64,000 nt of DNA from Erythrobacter insulae (lineage in GTDB: Bacteria > Pseudomonadota > Alphaproteobacteria > Sphingomonadales > Sphingomonadaceae), in the NCBI RefSeq assembly GCF_007004095.1, contig NZ_VHJK01000002.1:235994-299993 (forward strand). The letters run 5' to 3'. Position 1 is the stretch's first letter; each line of letters begins with the position of its first letter. Made by a program: the position numbers and the translations under genes. Shown in pieces: positions 44,677-53,415 of this stretch. Below the pieces are notes generated by a model. It saw nothing but the letters and a program-made list of their open reading frames with translations. It was not told the DNA's origin and searched no databases.

Positions 44677-45129
44677 ATGCAAGCGCAAATGCTCGCGCCC
44701 GCCGCCGTTCTGGTGGTGTGGACACTTATCGTACTGCTCTGGATCATTCCGGCGCGATTTGGCGCCATTGCCAAGGTCGAGGATAAACGCACTTTGCCTG
44801 CAAAAACGGGTGTAAGAGGCGGCGATCTTGAGGGTGTAATCCCCGACAAGGCGAATTGGCCCGCGCACAATCATACCCATCTGCACGAACAACCCACTCT
44901 GTTTTATGCGGTTGTGGTGATCCTCGCTCTCACCGCCCCTTCAGGTACCGACGTGATGCTTGCATGGGTCTATGTAGGGCTGCGGATAGTCCATTCCCTC
45001 TGGCAGATCCTGGTGAACAAGGTACCTGTGCGCTTTGTGCTGTTCTTGCTGAGCAGTATCGTGCTGATTGCGCTGGCAATTCGCGCTTTGATGGCCACTG
45101 CATTCGCTGATCCATCTGCGCTGTCTTAA
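44677..45129 (+). CDS. MAPEG family membrane protein, first of two tandem copies
   Basis: This protein of 150 residues has four predicted helices. The MAPEG family (eicosanoid and glutathione membrane enzymes) is recognised by NHTHLHEQPTLFYAVVVILAL and the later YVGLRIVHSLWQI. The start at 44677 follows a GAGGGG site, and the longer frame from 44644 is not needed. Bacterial members often have glutathione transferase or peroxidase activity, but none is proven here. The next gene is a clear paralogue. Confidence 0.88.
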   Translation: MQAQMLAPAAVLVVWTLIVLLWIIPARFGAIAKVEDKRTLPAKTGVRGGDLEGVIPDKANWPAHNHTHLHEQPTLFYAVVVILALTAPSGTDVMLAWVYVGLRIVHSLWQILVNKVPVRFVLFLLSSIVLIALAIRALMATAFADPSALS

Positions 45130-45152
45130 GCTTCAACGAACGGACGTAATCA

Positions 45153-45599
45153 ATGAACAATATCGACATCTTGCAACCGGCGGTCGCTTTGATGATCTGG
45201 ACCATGATCATGTGGGCCTGGATGTATGCAACCCGTATTCCGGCGATGAACAAATCGCCTGATATTCCGGCCCCGTCAAAGCTTGTGGGATCAACTGGAT
45301 CGGATCTACGCGCCAAACTGCCTGAAAAGGTCAGCTGGAAAGCAGACAATTACAACCACTTACACGAACAACCTACGGTGTTCTATGCTGCCGTAATCGT
45401 GCTTGCCCTGCTTGACCAAGGCACCGGGATGAATGCATTTCTGGCTTGGATTTACACTGGCCTTCGTGTGACACACAGTCTGGTTCAGGTAACAGCGAAC
45501 AGGGTTATCGTGCGTTTTGTGCTGTTCGCATTGTCCAGTCTGGTGCTGATCGCGTTGATATTCCACGCGAGCGTCATCGTCTTCGACATTCACATATGA
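45153..45599 (+). CDS. MAPEG family membrane protein, second of two tandem copies
   Basis: This protein has 148 residues and the same signature, YNHLHEQPTVFYAAVIVLAL and YTGLRVTHSLVQV. It shares the same order of helices as the preceding gene, 23 bases away. The two are diverged duplicates and may form hetero-oligomers, since MAPEG proteins are trimers. A start at 45153 (MNNIDILQPAVALMI) fits the homologous N-terminus. The gene converges on trxB across a shared hairpin. Confidence 0.88.
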   Translation: MNNIDILQPAVALMIWTMIMWAWMYATRIPAMNKSPDIPAPSKLVGSTGSDLRAKLPEKVSWKADNYNHLHEQPTVFYAAVIVLALLDQGTGMNAFLAWIYTGLRVTHSLVQVTANRVIVRFVLFALSSLVLIALIFHASVIVFDIHI

Positions 45600-45624
45600 T
45601 CATGCGTATTTAGCCGAAGCGCAG

Positions 45625-45652
45625 CAAGCGGCGGAGATCACTCCGCCGCTTG
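45625..45652. terminator. 12-pair hairpin between the MAPEG and trxB genes, holding the trxB stop codon in its loop
   Basis: CAAGCGGCGGAG (45625-45636) pairs exactly with CTCCGCCGCTTG (45641-45652) around the loop ATCA. The trxB stop TGA lies in the loop on the minus strand. A further GAAGC/GCTTC stem flanks it. It serves the ends of both convergent genes. There is no U-run, so it may act as a stability element rather than a classical terminator. Confidence 0.7.
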
Positions 45653-46612
45653 TGCTTCTGCATGTGCCTGAGCGTCCATTGTCGCAAGGAAGCGTTCGCC
45701 ATCCAACGCGGCCATACAGCCCATTCCGGCAGCGGTAACGGCCTGCCGGTAAACATGGTCTGTGACATCGCCAGCCGCAAACACTCCGGGGATCGCTGTT
45801 TTCGGCGTGCCGGGTTCCACATCCAGATAGCCACTGGCATCCATGGAAAGCTTTCCTTTAAACAGCTCGGTCGCAGGCGCATGGCCGATCGCGACGAACG
45901 CACCATCGACTTGCAATGTTGAGGTTTCACCGGTCTGCGTGTCTTCGAGCACGAGATGATCGAGCGTCCCTTTCTCTCCTGCTTCGAAACTCTTCACGGT
46001 CTTGTTCCACAATGTCGTGATCTTGGGATTGTTGAATACACGGTCCTGAAGGATCTTTTCCGCGCGCAATTCATCGCGGCGATGGATCAGGGTCACATCG
46101 TCGGAATGGTTGGTTAGATACAGCGCCTCTTCCACAGCCGTGTTGCCCCCGCCGATCACCGCAACTTTCTTACCGCGATAGAAAAATCCGTCGCATGTTG
46201 CGCAGGCCGACACACCTTTACCGCCCAATTCCTGTTCACCCGGAGCCCCCAGCCATTTGGCCTGAGCGCCGGTGCAAATCACCACAGTATCGCCGATATA
46301 TTCATCGCCGCTGTCACCGATGGCGGTATAGGGAGGGCCATTATCCAGATCGACCGAGACAATCGTGTCCCACATCATGCGCGTGCCGACATGTTCGGCC
46401 TGAGCCTTCATCTCTTCCATGAGCCACGGCCCCTGCACCACCTCGCGGTAACCGGGATAATTTTCGACGTCGGTTGTAATAGTCAGCTGACCGCCCGGCT
46501 GCAGACCTTGCACCACAATCGGTTCCAGCATAGCGCGCGCAGCATAAATCGCAGCGCTATATCCCGCCGGGCCGGAGCCAATAATCAACATCTTGGTGCG
46601 ATGAGTAGCCAT
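45638..46612 (-). CDS. trxB: Thioredoxin reductase
   Basis: This NADPH flavoenzyme reduces thioredoxin. The FAD motif is IIGSGPAGYSAAIYAAR, the redox pair is C137 and C140 in SACATCDG, and the NADPH motif is VIGGGNTAVEEALYL. The late AAGDVTDHVYRQAVTAAGMG is intact. The length of 324 residues is normal. The C-terminal tail (AQAHAEAQAAE) is Ala-rich, and the stop lies in a hairpin. Confidence 0.97.
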   Translation of the reverse strand: MATHRTKMLIIGSGPAGYSAAIYAARAMLEPIVVQGLQPGGQLTITTDVENYPGYREVVQGPWLMEEMKAQAEHVGTRMMWDTIVSVDLDNGPPYTAIGDSGDEYIGDTVVICTGAQAKWLGAPGEQELGGKGVSACATCDGFFYRGKKVAVIGGGNTAVEEALYLTNHSDDVTLIHRRDELRAEKILQDRVFNNPKITTLWNKTVKSFEAGEKGTLDHLVLEDTQTGETSTLQVDGAFVAIGHAPATELFKGKLSMDASGYLDVEPGTPKTAIPGVFAAGDVTDHVYRQAVTAAGMGCMAALDGERFLATMDAQAHAEAQAAE

Positions 46613-46673
46613 AATAAGTCTCGTTATACTTTGAATGTTTGAGGTAACGATATGGGCGATACAGCCCGAAATG

Positions 46674-47468
46674 TCAGCCCACGTAACGCTCGATCAGACG
46701 AGCTTTCCTTGCCTCATCCACACCTAATATTTGCGCAAGATACGTGTCGATGGAACCGTGATCTCTTGTGACCTCGGCAAAATAGGTATCGATATACTCG
46801 GGCAGCACACCGATCAGATTGCGCACCGCGCCCGGTTCAATCGAATCGTAATGTGCTTCCATCCGGGGTAAAGATTGCCGCTCCAAGATATGCTGCGTCG
46901 GCGCTTCGTTCGTCAGCAGGAATTCGTGCACGATATCATCGTGATGCACACCCAACGTATGCAGAAGCAGGCTGGCCGCGACGCCGGTTCGATCTTTACC
47001 AGCAAAACAATGGATCAGACTGGCGCCATCGCGGCTGTCCAAGGCACCGAAATATTGGGCAAACATGTCAATCATCGCAGGGTTTACCGGCATCCGCGTA
47101 TAGACCGATAGCATACGCTGACGCGCCTTTTCGGCTGTCATATCGGACTTGTCCAAGCCGCCCTCGTGTGGGGGAGAACTGGTTGTCTCTCCGTCATATG
47201 CGATCACTTCCGAGGTGAAGGCATCATGCCGCCGGCACGGAAAACTAGACCGTTCGCTCTTGCCTCTGAAATCGATGATGGTCCGAATATCAAGGTTATG
47301 GAGCGTATCGAGATCGCCGTCGCTCGCCTCCATATGTTGTCCGGAGCGATACAGCAGCCCGGTTTTTACCCGGCCACCGCCGGTAACGGCATAGCCGCCA
47401 TAATCACGCAGATTATGAATGCCTTCGGTGGGAAGGAACGGGTCTGGTCTAGTCTCTCGAATCATCAT
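46674..47468 (-). CDS. Tyrosine/serine phosphatase (PF13350-like)
   Basis: This dual-specificity-type phosphatase has the CX5R active site in HCFAGKDRTGVAASLLL. The N-terminal GIHNLRDYGGYAV and RSGQHMEASDGDLDTL are typical of the bacterial PF13350 family. The start is taken at MMIRETRPD (47468), while a TTG at 47516 would add 16 residues. It has 264 residues and no signal peptide. The substrate (protein or phosphoinositide) is unknown. Confidence 0.88.
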   Translation of the reverse strand: MMIRETRPDPFLPTEGIHNLRDYGGYAVTGGGRVKTGLLYRSGQHMEASDGDLDTLHNLDIRTIIDFRGKSERSSFPCRRHDAFTSEVIAYDGETTSSPPHEGGLDKSDMTAEKARQRMLSVYTRMPVNPAMIDMFAQYFGALDSRDGASLIHCFAGKDRTGVAASLLLHTLGVHHDDIVHEFLLTNEAPTQHILERQSLPRMEAHYDSIEPGAVRNLIGVLPEYIDTYFAEVTRDHGSIDTYLAQILGVDEARKARLIERYVG

Positions 47469-47642
47469 CAGCTTTAGTGGCAGTGCCGCCGCACCTGCAC
47501 AACCGCTGACGCACAAACCGCAGGGACTGCACTTGTTTACGTAGCGGCCCGTACCCTTGTCTCAGCGCCAACTTGGTAAATTCAGCGATAGTCATAATTT
47601 TCACGGCCCCGGTGGGCCTCAATTCAACTTGGAAGGCTCACT

Positions 47643-48098
47643 ATGGCTCGCATAATGATCGCGGATGATGACGAACTGGTCGCTGAATTGGCGAGCGACC
47701 TGTTGATTGATGCAGGCCACGCCTGCGGTTGGGTGACCAATGGAGAGGACGCATGGGCGTTAATGGAACAGCGCCGCCCCGATTTGCTGCTGCTCGACCA
47801 GGACATGCCCGGCATTTCAGGGGTCAGCTTGCTTCGGCGAATGCGCGGTTCGGCCAGGTTTTACGATTTGCCGGTTATCATGTTCACTGCGATGAGCGGG
47901 GCAGAGGACGAAAACAGGGCAATTTATGCCGGAGCGCAGGATTACATCCGCAAACCGTTTACCGGCGCTATTCTGACTGATCGCATTGACCGTGTGCTGG
48001 CAAAAACGGGTGGGCGGCACCTTGACCTAAAGACAAGGGTGGCTCGTGATGCCGGGTTTCTGGAGCCGGCTCGCCCGCTGGAGCAGCGGTGGGTCTAA
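47643..48098 (+). CDS. Single-domain response regulator
   Basis: This protein of 151 residues has a CheY-like receiver. The acidic pair is in IADDDELV, the phospho-acceptor is D52 in LLLLDQDMPG, the Thr is in MFTAMSG and the Lys in IRKPFT. The last 30 residues are a basic extension without a known output domain. No kinase is adjacent. It converges on otsA with three bases between the stops. Confidence 0.88.
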   Translation: MARIMIADDDELVAELASDLLIDAGHACGWVTNGEDAWALMEQRRPDLLLLDQDMPGISGVSLLRRMRGSARFYDLPVIMFTAMSGAEDENRAIYAGAQDYIRKPFTGAILTDRIDRVLAKTGGRHLDLKTRVARDAGFLEPARPLEQRWV

Positions 48099-48101
48099 CG
48101 A

Positions 48102-49493
48102 TTAATCCGCCGCAAGATCGCTGCAAAAATTGTTTGTCCAGTCCTGCACATTGTCATCCCGGATCGTTCCGATCATCGCCTCATACCGGCTTTTCCGTTC
48201 GTTTAACGGCATATCAAGGGCGGTCTGAATTGCCCTGGCTAGTGCATCCGGACTGTGCGGGTTCACCATCAAGGCACCCTGTCCATCGCAGTCCAATTGC
48301 TGCGCCGCACCGGCGAAATCCGACAGCAGCAACACGCCGGGATCCTCTGGATCCTGAGCCGCGATGTATTCTTTGGCGACAAGGTTCATTCCGTCGCGCA
48401 GCGGTGTGACCATACCGATCTTGGATGCCCGGAAAAAACCGTACAATTCAGCGTGGCTGTATCCTTGGTTCACATAGCGGATCGGAACGATATCGACTTC
48501 GGAACGCGCACCGTTGATCTGACCGGTTTTCTGTTCGAGCACCGCCCGGATTTTTTGATAGCTATTCACATCCTCGCGGCTTGGCGGGGCAATCTGGATG
48601 AAAATAAGATCGCGGGTGCGCTCGGGATGCTGGTCAAAAAACCGGCCAATACCGTCGATCCGCTCTGGTAAACCCTTGGAATAATCCAACCGGTCCACCC
48701 CGATCATACCTGTACGATTACGAAGGGATTCGAGCAGGCGCTTTTCAGCGTCTTTCGCTTCATCGGTTTTGCCCTGTTTCTGGAAATGGTCCCAGTCAAT
48801 GCCGATGGGATAAGCCCGCGCGATAGCGGTGCGTCCCTTATGCGTTATGCGGCCCGTCGTCTGGTCGACATCCGCCTTCAATTCGGTCTCGCAATAATGA
48901 AAAAAACTGCTCAGCCACTCGCCGGTTTGAAATCCGATGAGATCATAAGCGAGCATCGTCTCAACCAACCGCTCGTGGAACGGCAAAGATGTCAGGAGCC
49001 GGGTCGGAGGCCATGGAATGTGGCTGAAAAAGCCGATCCGGTTCTTCGCTCCGCGAGCGCGCAGCCGTTCCCCCAGCGGGATCAGATGATAGTCGTGAAC
49101 CCAGACAAGGTCCTCTTCCTCAATCAACGGCATGACGCTTTCGGCAAAACGCTCATTAACGCGTTCATAGCCCTTGCCCGTCTCGTTCTCATATTCGGTC
49201 AGATCGATCCGGTAATGGAACAAGGGCCAAAGCGTCGAATTGGCGTAACCGTTATAATATTCATCAATATCGCGCGACGACAAATCGATGGTCGCGGTCG
49301 TTACACCATCACTGCGCTGAAGATTCATGTTGCCAGTCCGGTCCTCGCTTTCCTGACCAGACCAACCGAACCATAAACCGCCATAGTCTTTCAGTGCTGC
49401 ATTAAGAGCCCCCGCCAGTCCGCCTTGCGCACCGGCGACCCCGCGCGCTTTGGGTACGGCAACACGGTTCGAAATGACAACTAGACGGTTCAT
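48102..49493 (-). CDS. otsA: Trehalose-6-phosphate synthase
   Basis: This GT20 enzyme transfers glucose from UDP-glucose to glucose-6-phosphate. Its hallmarks are RLVVISNRVAVP, WFGWSGQ, WVHDYHLIPLG, GFFSHIPWP, DRLDYSKGLPERI and the C-terminal RDGMNLVAKEYIAAQD. The length of 463 residues is normal. It is the last gene of the otsB-GH15-otsA operon, seven bases after the GH15 stop. The product phosphate is removed by OtsB. Confidence 0.97.
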   Translation of the reverse strand: MNRLVVISNRVAVPKARGVAGAQGGLAGALNAALKDYGGLWFGWSGQESEDRTGNMNLQRSDGVTTATIDLSSRDIDEYYNGYANSTLWPLFHYRIDLTEYENETGKGYERVNERFAESVMPLIEEEDLVWVHDYHLIPLGERLRARGAKNRIGFFSHIPWPPTRLLTSLPFHERLVETMLAYDLIGFQTGEWLSSFFHYCETELKADVDQTTGRITHKGRTAIARAYPIGIDWDHFQKQGKTDEAKDAEKRLLESLRNRTGMIGVDRLDYSKGLPERIDGIGRFFDQHPERTRDLIFIQIAPPSREDVNSYQKIRAVLEQKTGQINGARSEVDIVPIRYVNQGYSHAELYGFFRASKIGMVTPLRDGMNLVAKEYIAAQDPEDPGVLLLSDFAGAAQQLDCDGQGALMVNPHSPDALARAIQTALDMPLNERKSRYEAMIGTIRDDNVQDWTNNFCSDLAAD

Positions 49494-49500
49494 CGTGCCC

Positions 49501-51306
49501 TTATCTCACATCGCTCCACAATTTGGAAAGCAAACCGGCACAGTTTATCACCCCAACGAGCGAATAGGTCTGCGGGAAGTTGCCCCAAAGCTCGCCGGTT
49601 TCATAATCCAGATCCTCTGACAAAAGACCCGATCCGGTCGTATGGCTGAGCATTGTGTTGAACAATGTCCGCGCCTCATCATCGCGTCCGGCCAGATGCA
49701 ATGCCTCAATCAGCCAGAATGTGCAGACATTAAACGCTGTCTCGGGCGCGCCAAAATCATCTTCTGCGGCATAACGCAGCATGTGATCTCCGCGTCTTAA
49801 ATGTTCTTCAACGGCGGCAAAGGTCTGCTGGAAACGTTCATTGTCTGGCGCAACAAAGCGCAGCTCGACCATTTGTAGCAGGCTGGCATCCAGATAATCG
49901 CTTTCGAAACTCGCCCCGTAATGGCCGCCGCCCTTGCCATCATCTTTCCACGCTTCGGCTTCGATTTTCTCGCGAATGCTGTTGGCACGTTCCCGCCAGA
50001 TCGCTGCGCGATCGGCCTTCCCAAGGTGATCAGCAACATTCGCCAGCCGGTCGCAGGCGGCCCAGCTCATGACAGCGGAATAGGTATGGACTTCTTCTCG
50101 GGTGCGGAATTCCCACAGCCCGGCATCGGGTTGATCGTGCATTGCCCATGCCATTTTCCCGACCTGTTCGAGGTTTTCAAAATCGTGATCATCAGCGGGA
50201 CGAAGCAGGCGCTTGTCAAAAAAGCTCTGCACACTGGGAAGAACAATCTGACCATAACAATCGTGCTGAATTTGTTTGTAGGCGGCATTGCCGCGCCGCA
50301 CGGGTCCCATGCCGCGATACCCGGCAAGGTAACTCGCGGTGGTTTCATCCAGCTCGCTTTCGCCCATCACGGAATATAACGGCTGGATCTGTCCGCCGCG
50401 CGCACCATCGACAATGTTGCGCAGATAGCCGAGATATTTCTCCATCACATCCAAAGCGCCAAGGCGGTTAAGCGCCTGAATAGTATAATAGGAATCGCGT
50501 ATCCAACAATAACGGTAATCCCAATTGCGCTCCGAATGGGCAGCCTCTGGGATAGAGGTAGTAAGCGCCGCGACAATCGCGCCGGTTTCTTCATGCTGGC
50601 ACAATTTCAGCGTGATAGCACAGCGGATAACCTCCTCTTGCCATTCAAACGGTATGTGAAGGCCGCGCACCCAGCTCTGCCAATATTTGCGCGTGCGCTG
50701 CTCCATTCCGCGCACTTCATTGCGCACATTTCCGACAAATGGCTCGTCCGGGCCAAGGAAAAAGTGCGTATCGTCTTCGATCCTGAACGTGCGCCCTTCG
50801 ACGATGTACCCAACCGGAGCATCGGTCGAAAGCCGCAGCGCCTGCGGCCCGACCAGATAGCGAATATGGTTGGTACCATGGGTCGTCTCGGCAACCTGAG
50901 CGCCGTAATCCTTAACCGGGTTCAGAATTACTCTAATGCGGGGATTGCCCGATATAGGGCGGACGATCCGCGAATAGGCGACAGGGCGATACATCCGGCC
51001 AGACCGCTCATAACGGGGGCAGAAATCCAAAATCTCGACCGCGCTGCCGTCTTTGGCCTCCAGGGTTGTCACCAGATTGGGCGTATTGCGGATGTATTCC
51101 TGTTTTGCGGAAACCTGGCCTTCCAGCTCAAACCGCCAGATCCCTGCATCGCGCTGCTCGCCATTAAGCAATGACGAGAAAACCGGATCACCATCAACCC
51201 GCGGCACACAGCCCCAAACCAGAGCACCGCTCTGATCGATCAGGCCGGATACCTGGCAATTGCCAATCGGCCAAAGCTCAAGGTTCGGAAGACGCGTTTC
51301 AGTCAT
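49501..51306 (-). CDS. Glycoside hydrolase family 15 (trehalase/glucoamylase-like)
   Basis: This (alpha/alpha)6-barrel hydrolase has 601 residues. The family segments are NLELWPIGNCQVSGLIDQSGALVWGC at the N-terminus (sugar-binding beta domain), SERNWDYRYCWIRDSYYTI and the C-terminal SEDLDYETGELWGNFPQTYS with the catalytic Glu. The start at 51306 overlaps the otsB stop as ATGA. It is an intracellular enzyme without a signal. Between two trehalose-synthesis genes, trehalase is likely, but glucoamylase activity cannot be ruled out. Confidence 0.9.
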   Translation of the reverse strand: MTETRLPNLELWPIGNCQVSGLIDQSGALVWGCVPRVDGDPVFSSLLNGEQRDAGIWRFELEGQVSAKQEYIRNTPNLVTTLEAKDGSAVEILDFCPRYERSGRMYRPVAYSRIVRPISGNPRIRVILNPVKDYGAQVAETTHGTNHIRYLVGPQALRLSTDAPVGYIVEGRTFRIEDDTHFFLGPDEPFVGNVRNEVRGMEQRTRKYWQSWVRGLHIPFEWQEEVIRCAITLKLCQHEETGAIVAALTTSIPEAAHSERNWDYRYCWIRDSYYTIQALNRLGALDVMEKYLGYLRNIVDGARGGQIQPLYSVMGESELDETTASYLAGYRGMGPVRRGNAAYKQIQHDCYGQIVLPSVQSFFDKRLLRPADDHDFENLEQVGKMAWAMHDQPDAGLWEFRTREEVHTYSAVMSWAACDRLANVADHLGKADRAAIWRERANSIREKIEAEAWKDDGKGGGHYGASFESDYLDASLLQMVELRFVAPDNERFQQTFAAVEEHLRRGDHMLRYAAEDDFGAPETAFNVCTFWLIEALHLAGRDDEARTLFNTMLSHTTGSGLLSEDLDYETGELWGNFPQTYSLVGVINCAGLLSKLWSDVR

Positions 51307-52058
51307 AAGTGAAGCCATTCGTGAACAGAGTTTACATCGGGAAGCCGATAGGCGGCGCTGGTTTCGCGGATTTCTCCAACCAGAATGCCGGCCCCGCCAG
51401 CTTGAATACACGCAGCAAAGCCAGCTTCATCGGTCAAATCATCGCCAACAAAGAAAGGGCGCGAGCCCGCAAACGGAACCTCGCGCAGGAATGTCTCCAC
51501 AGCCGAGCCTTTATTCGCGCTTTTCGCCACGATCTCAACGACGCATTTGCCGCTCTGCGCGGCCCAGCCATGGCTGGCTGCCAAACTTTCGGCAAAGGCA
51601 TGTGCTGCGGGTCCGGCGTCTGGATTCGACCGATAATGCAGCGCGCCGCCGTGCGGCTTGTCCTCATAATTCAGCGCATTTTGTGCAGCATACGCTTTCA
51701 ATTGTCGTTCGATGGCAGCGGGCAGGCCTCGCGCGGCCTCACCCAGCTGCTGTCCCGCCGCGTTGCGGATATCCGAGCCATGTGAACCAGCGCCTGCCAC
51801 GGGCAAAGGCCCGATATGCGTTGCGATATCATCCAGACCCCGACCGCTCACAATTGCGCAGCGTCCATCCAGCCGATTGGCCAGTTCAGCAATGGCATCT
51901 GCCAGCCCCGCTTTCGGCTCGATCGCATCCGGCCCCGGCGCAAGCTCCACAAGTGTGCCATCGAAATCGAGGAACAGGGACACTGGCCCTTCGCTCAATA
52001 GCGAGCCAAGCGTGGGCGGAACGCCTGTGACAGAGCCGATTTTCATCATGTCAGGCAT
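51303..52058 (-). CDS. otsB: Trehalose-6-phosphate phosphatase
   Basis: This HAD-family phosphatase releases trehalose. Motif I is LFLDFDGTLVEL with the nucleophile Asp, motif II is IVSGR, and motif IV is FVGDDLTDEAGF. The length is about 251 residues. The start at 52058 (MPDMMKIGSVTG) is chosen, but 52049, 52046 and the far ATG 52121 are also in frame and no site is decisive. It is first in the trehalose operon and coupled to GH15. Confidence 0.94.
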   Translation of the reverse strand: MPDMMKIGSVTGVPPTLGSLLSEGPVSLFLDFDGTLVELAPGPDAIEPKAGLADAIAELANRLDGRCAIVSGRGLDDIATHIGPLPVAGAGSHGSDIRNAAGQQLGEAARGLPAAIERQLKAYAAQNALNYEDKPHGGALHYRSNPDAGPAAHAFAESLAASHGWAAQSGKCVVEIVAKSANKGSAVETFLREVPFAGSRPFFVGDDLTDEAGFAACIQAGGAGILVGEIRETSAAYRLPDVNSVHEWLHL

Positions 52059-52173
52059 AGAGGCTTGGCACCCGCCGTCAATAAGCCTGCTGCATTGCAC
52101 AATCGTATGCGCGGCGACCATGCGCGGTTTTCAACGCTTGCTTGACTTCATCCAAATGCTTGCAATGCGCCGC

Positions 52174-53403
52174 TTAATACCGCCGCACCTCTGCAAAATC
52201 ACGGTCAGGCCTGTAATCTGCGAGCAAATCGGAAGAGCTCTGCCCCAATATTTCCTGCGCAGCCAATTTGCCCAGGATCGGGGCGAGCGAAACGCCGCTA
52301 TGCGCGATGGCGATATAAGCATTTGGCCGGTCCGGCGCGAAACCCATCACGGGGTGACCGTCCAAAGGTAAAGGCCGCCAGCCGATATAGACATCCTCTA
52401 TTTCGGTCCTGCTTATTCCCGGCACAAACTGTTCTGCGATGGCCATAATCCGGCTGGAATGTTGGCCGGCAAAATCCGCATTCGGGAACCGGTTTGGCCG
52501 ATCCGCAAGCCGCGCAGCATGCGCATTATTCTGCGGTGCTCCATCTTGTTCGCCCAGCACAATGCGCCCGTCCAAACGTTGATGAATGTGCACACCCGGC
52601 GCAACAAGAATTCGATCAAGCAAGGGGTCTGCCGGTTTTGTGACAACAATCACGCCGGGCGTGCTGCGCTGAGGAAGATCCATATTGGCAAGCGCCTGCG
52701 CCGCATCAGGATCCGCGCCCGTCGCCAAGACATAGGCATCGACTTCCAGATCTCCGCAATCGGTTTGCAGGATGCTTGCGCCTTCTCGCGACGTCGCAGC
52801 CGACAGGACAGCGCAATTGGTTTTAATCACCGCGCCCAATTTCGCCGCCGCGTCGATCATGCTGCGTGTCGCCAGAACAGGATCAACCGCGCCGTCATTG
52901 GGGGAAAATGCCGCTGTCCGGACTCCGGCGAAATTTACTTTCGGCTCAAGCTCGCCAAGGCGCTCTGGCCCGATCATCGCGGCTGGCTCTCCCCACGCAA
53001 CCTGTTCGGCGATCTGTCGCGCCAACAAATCCTGACGGTCTGCATCGCCGAACCATTCGATTGATCCGCCCCATTTAACGGGAATGCCGAGCTCCTTCTC
53101 AAGCTCCTGCCATCGGGCAAGCCCCAACTGGTTCAAACGGTGATAATGCCGCGGTTGTTTCGCCCATGTCGCGTTGAGCCATGCAAATGTGCCGCGGCTT
53201 GCGCGCGTTGCGGCGTCGTGGCGGTCCAGAATGGTGACCTGCGCCCCGCCCTTGGCAAGATGATAGGCAATCGAAGCGCCGACAATGCCCGCGCCAATCA
53301 CCGCAATCCGTGGCCCGGAACCCGCGTTAGAGCCGCTGCATGCCGAAACCAGCGTTCCCGCCGCGGTCCATGTTACGGCTTGCCTGCGAGTAAATCCGTT
53401 CAT
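52174..53403 (-). CDS. FAD-dependent oxidoreductase (DAO family), Tat-type lipoprotein
   Basis: This flavoprotein has 409 residues. The N-terminus has a Tat-like twin-Arg (FTRRQAVTW) followed by a lipobox ending in LVSACSG, so it looks like a Tat-exported lipoprotein. The FAD motif IAVIGAGIVGASIAYHLAKGG follows at about residue 33. The DAO-family C-terminus GWRPLPLDGHPVMGFAP and AIAHSGVSLAPILG is present. Glycine oxidase or D-amino-acid dehydrogenase chemistry is possible. Export of a folded FAD enzyme to the periplasm is unusual for the family. Confidence 0.85.
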   Translation of the reverse strand: MNGFTRRQAVTWTAAGTLVSACSGSNAGSGPRIAVIGAGIVGASIAYHLAKGGAQVTILDRHDAATRASRGTFAWLNATWAKQPRHYHRLNQLGLARWQELEKELGIPVKWGGSIEWFGDADRQDLLARQIAEQVAWGEPAAMIGPERLGELEPKVNFAGVRTAAFSPNDGAVDPVLATRSMIDAAAKLGAVIKTNCAVLSAATSREGASILQTDCGDLEVDAYVLATGADPDAAQALANMDLPQRSTPGVIVVTKPADPLLDRILVAPGVHIHQRLDGRIVLGEQDGAPQNNAHAARLADRPNRFPNADFAGQHSSRIMAIAEQFVPGISRTEIEDVYIGWRPLPLDGHPVMGFAPDRPNAYIAIAHSGVSLAPILGKLAAQEILGQSSSDLLADYRPDRDFAEVRRY

Positions 53404-53415
53404 ACCAGCCGTTGC

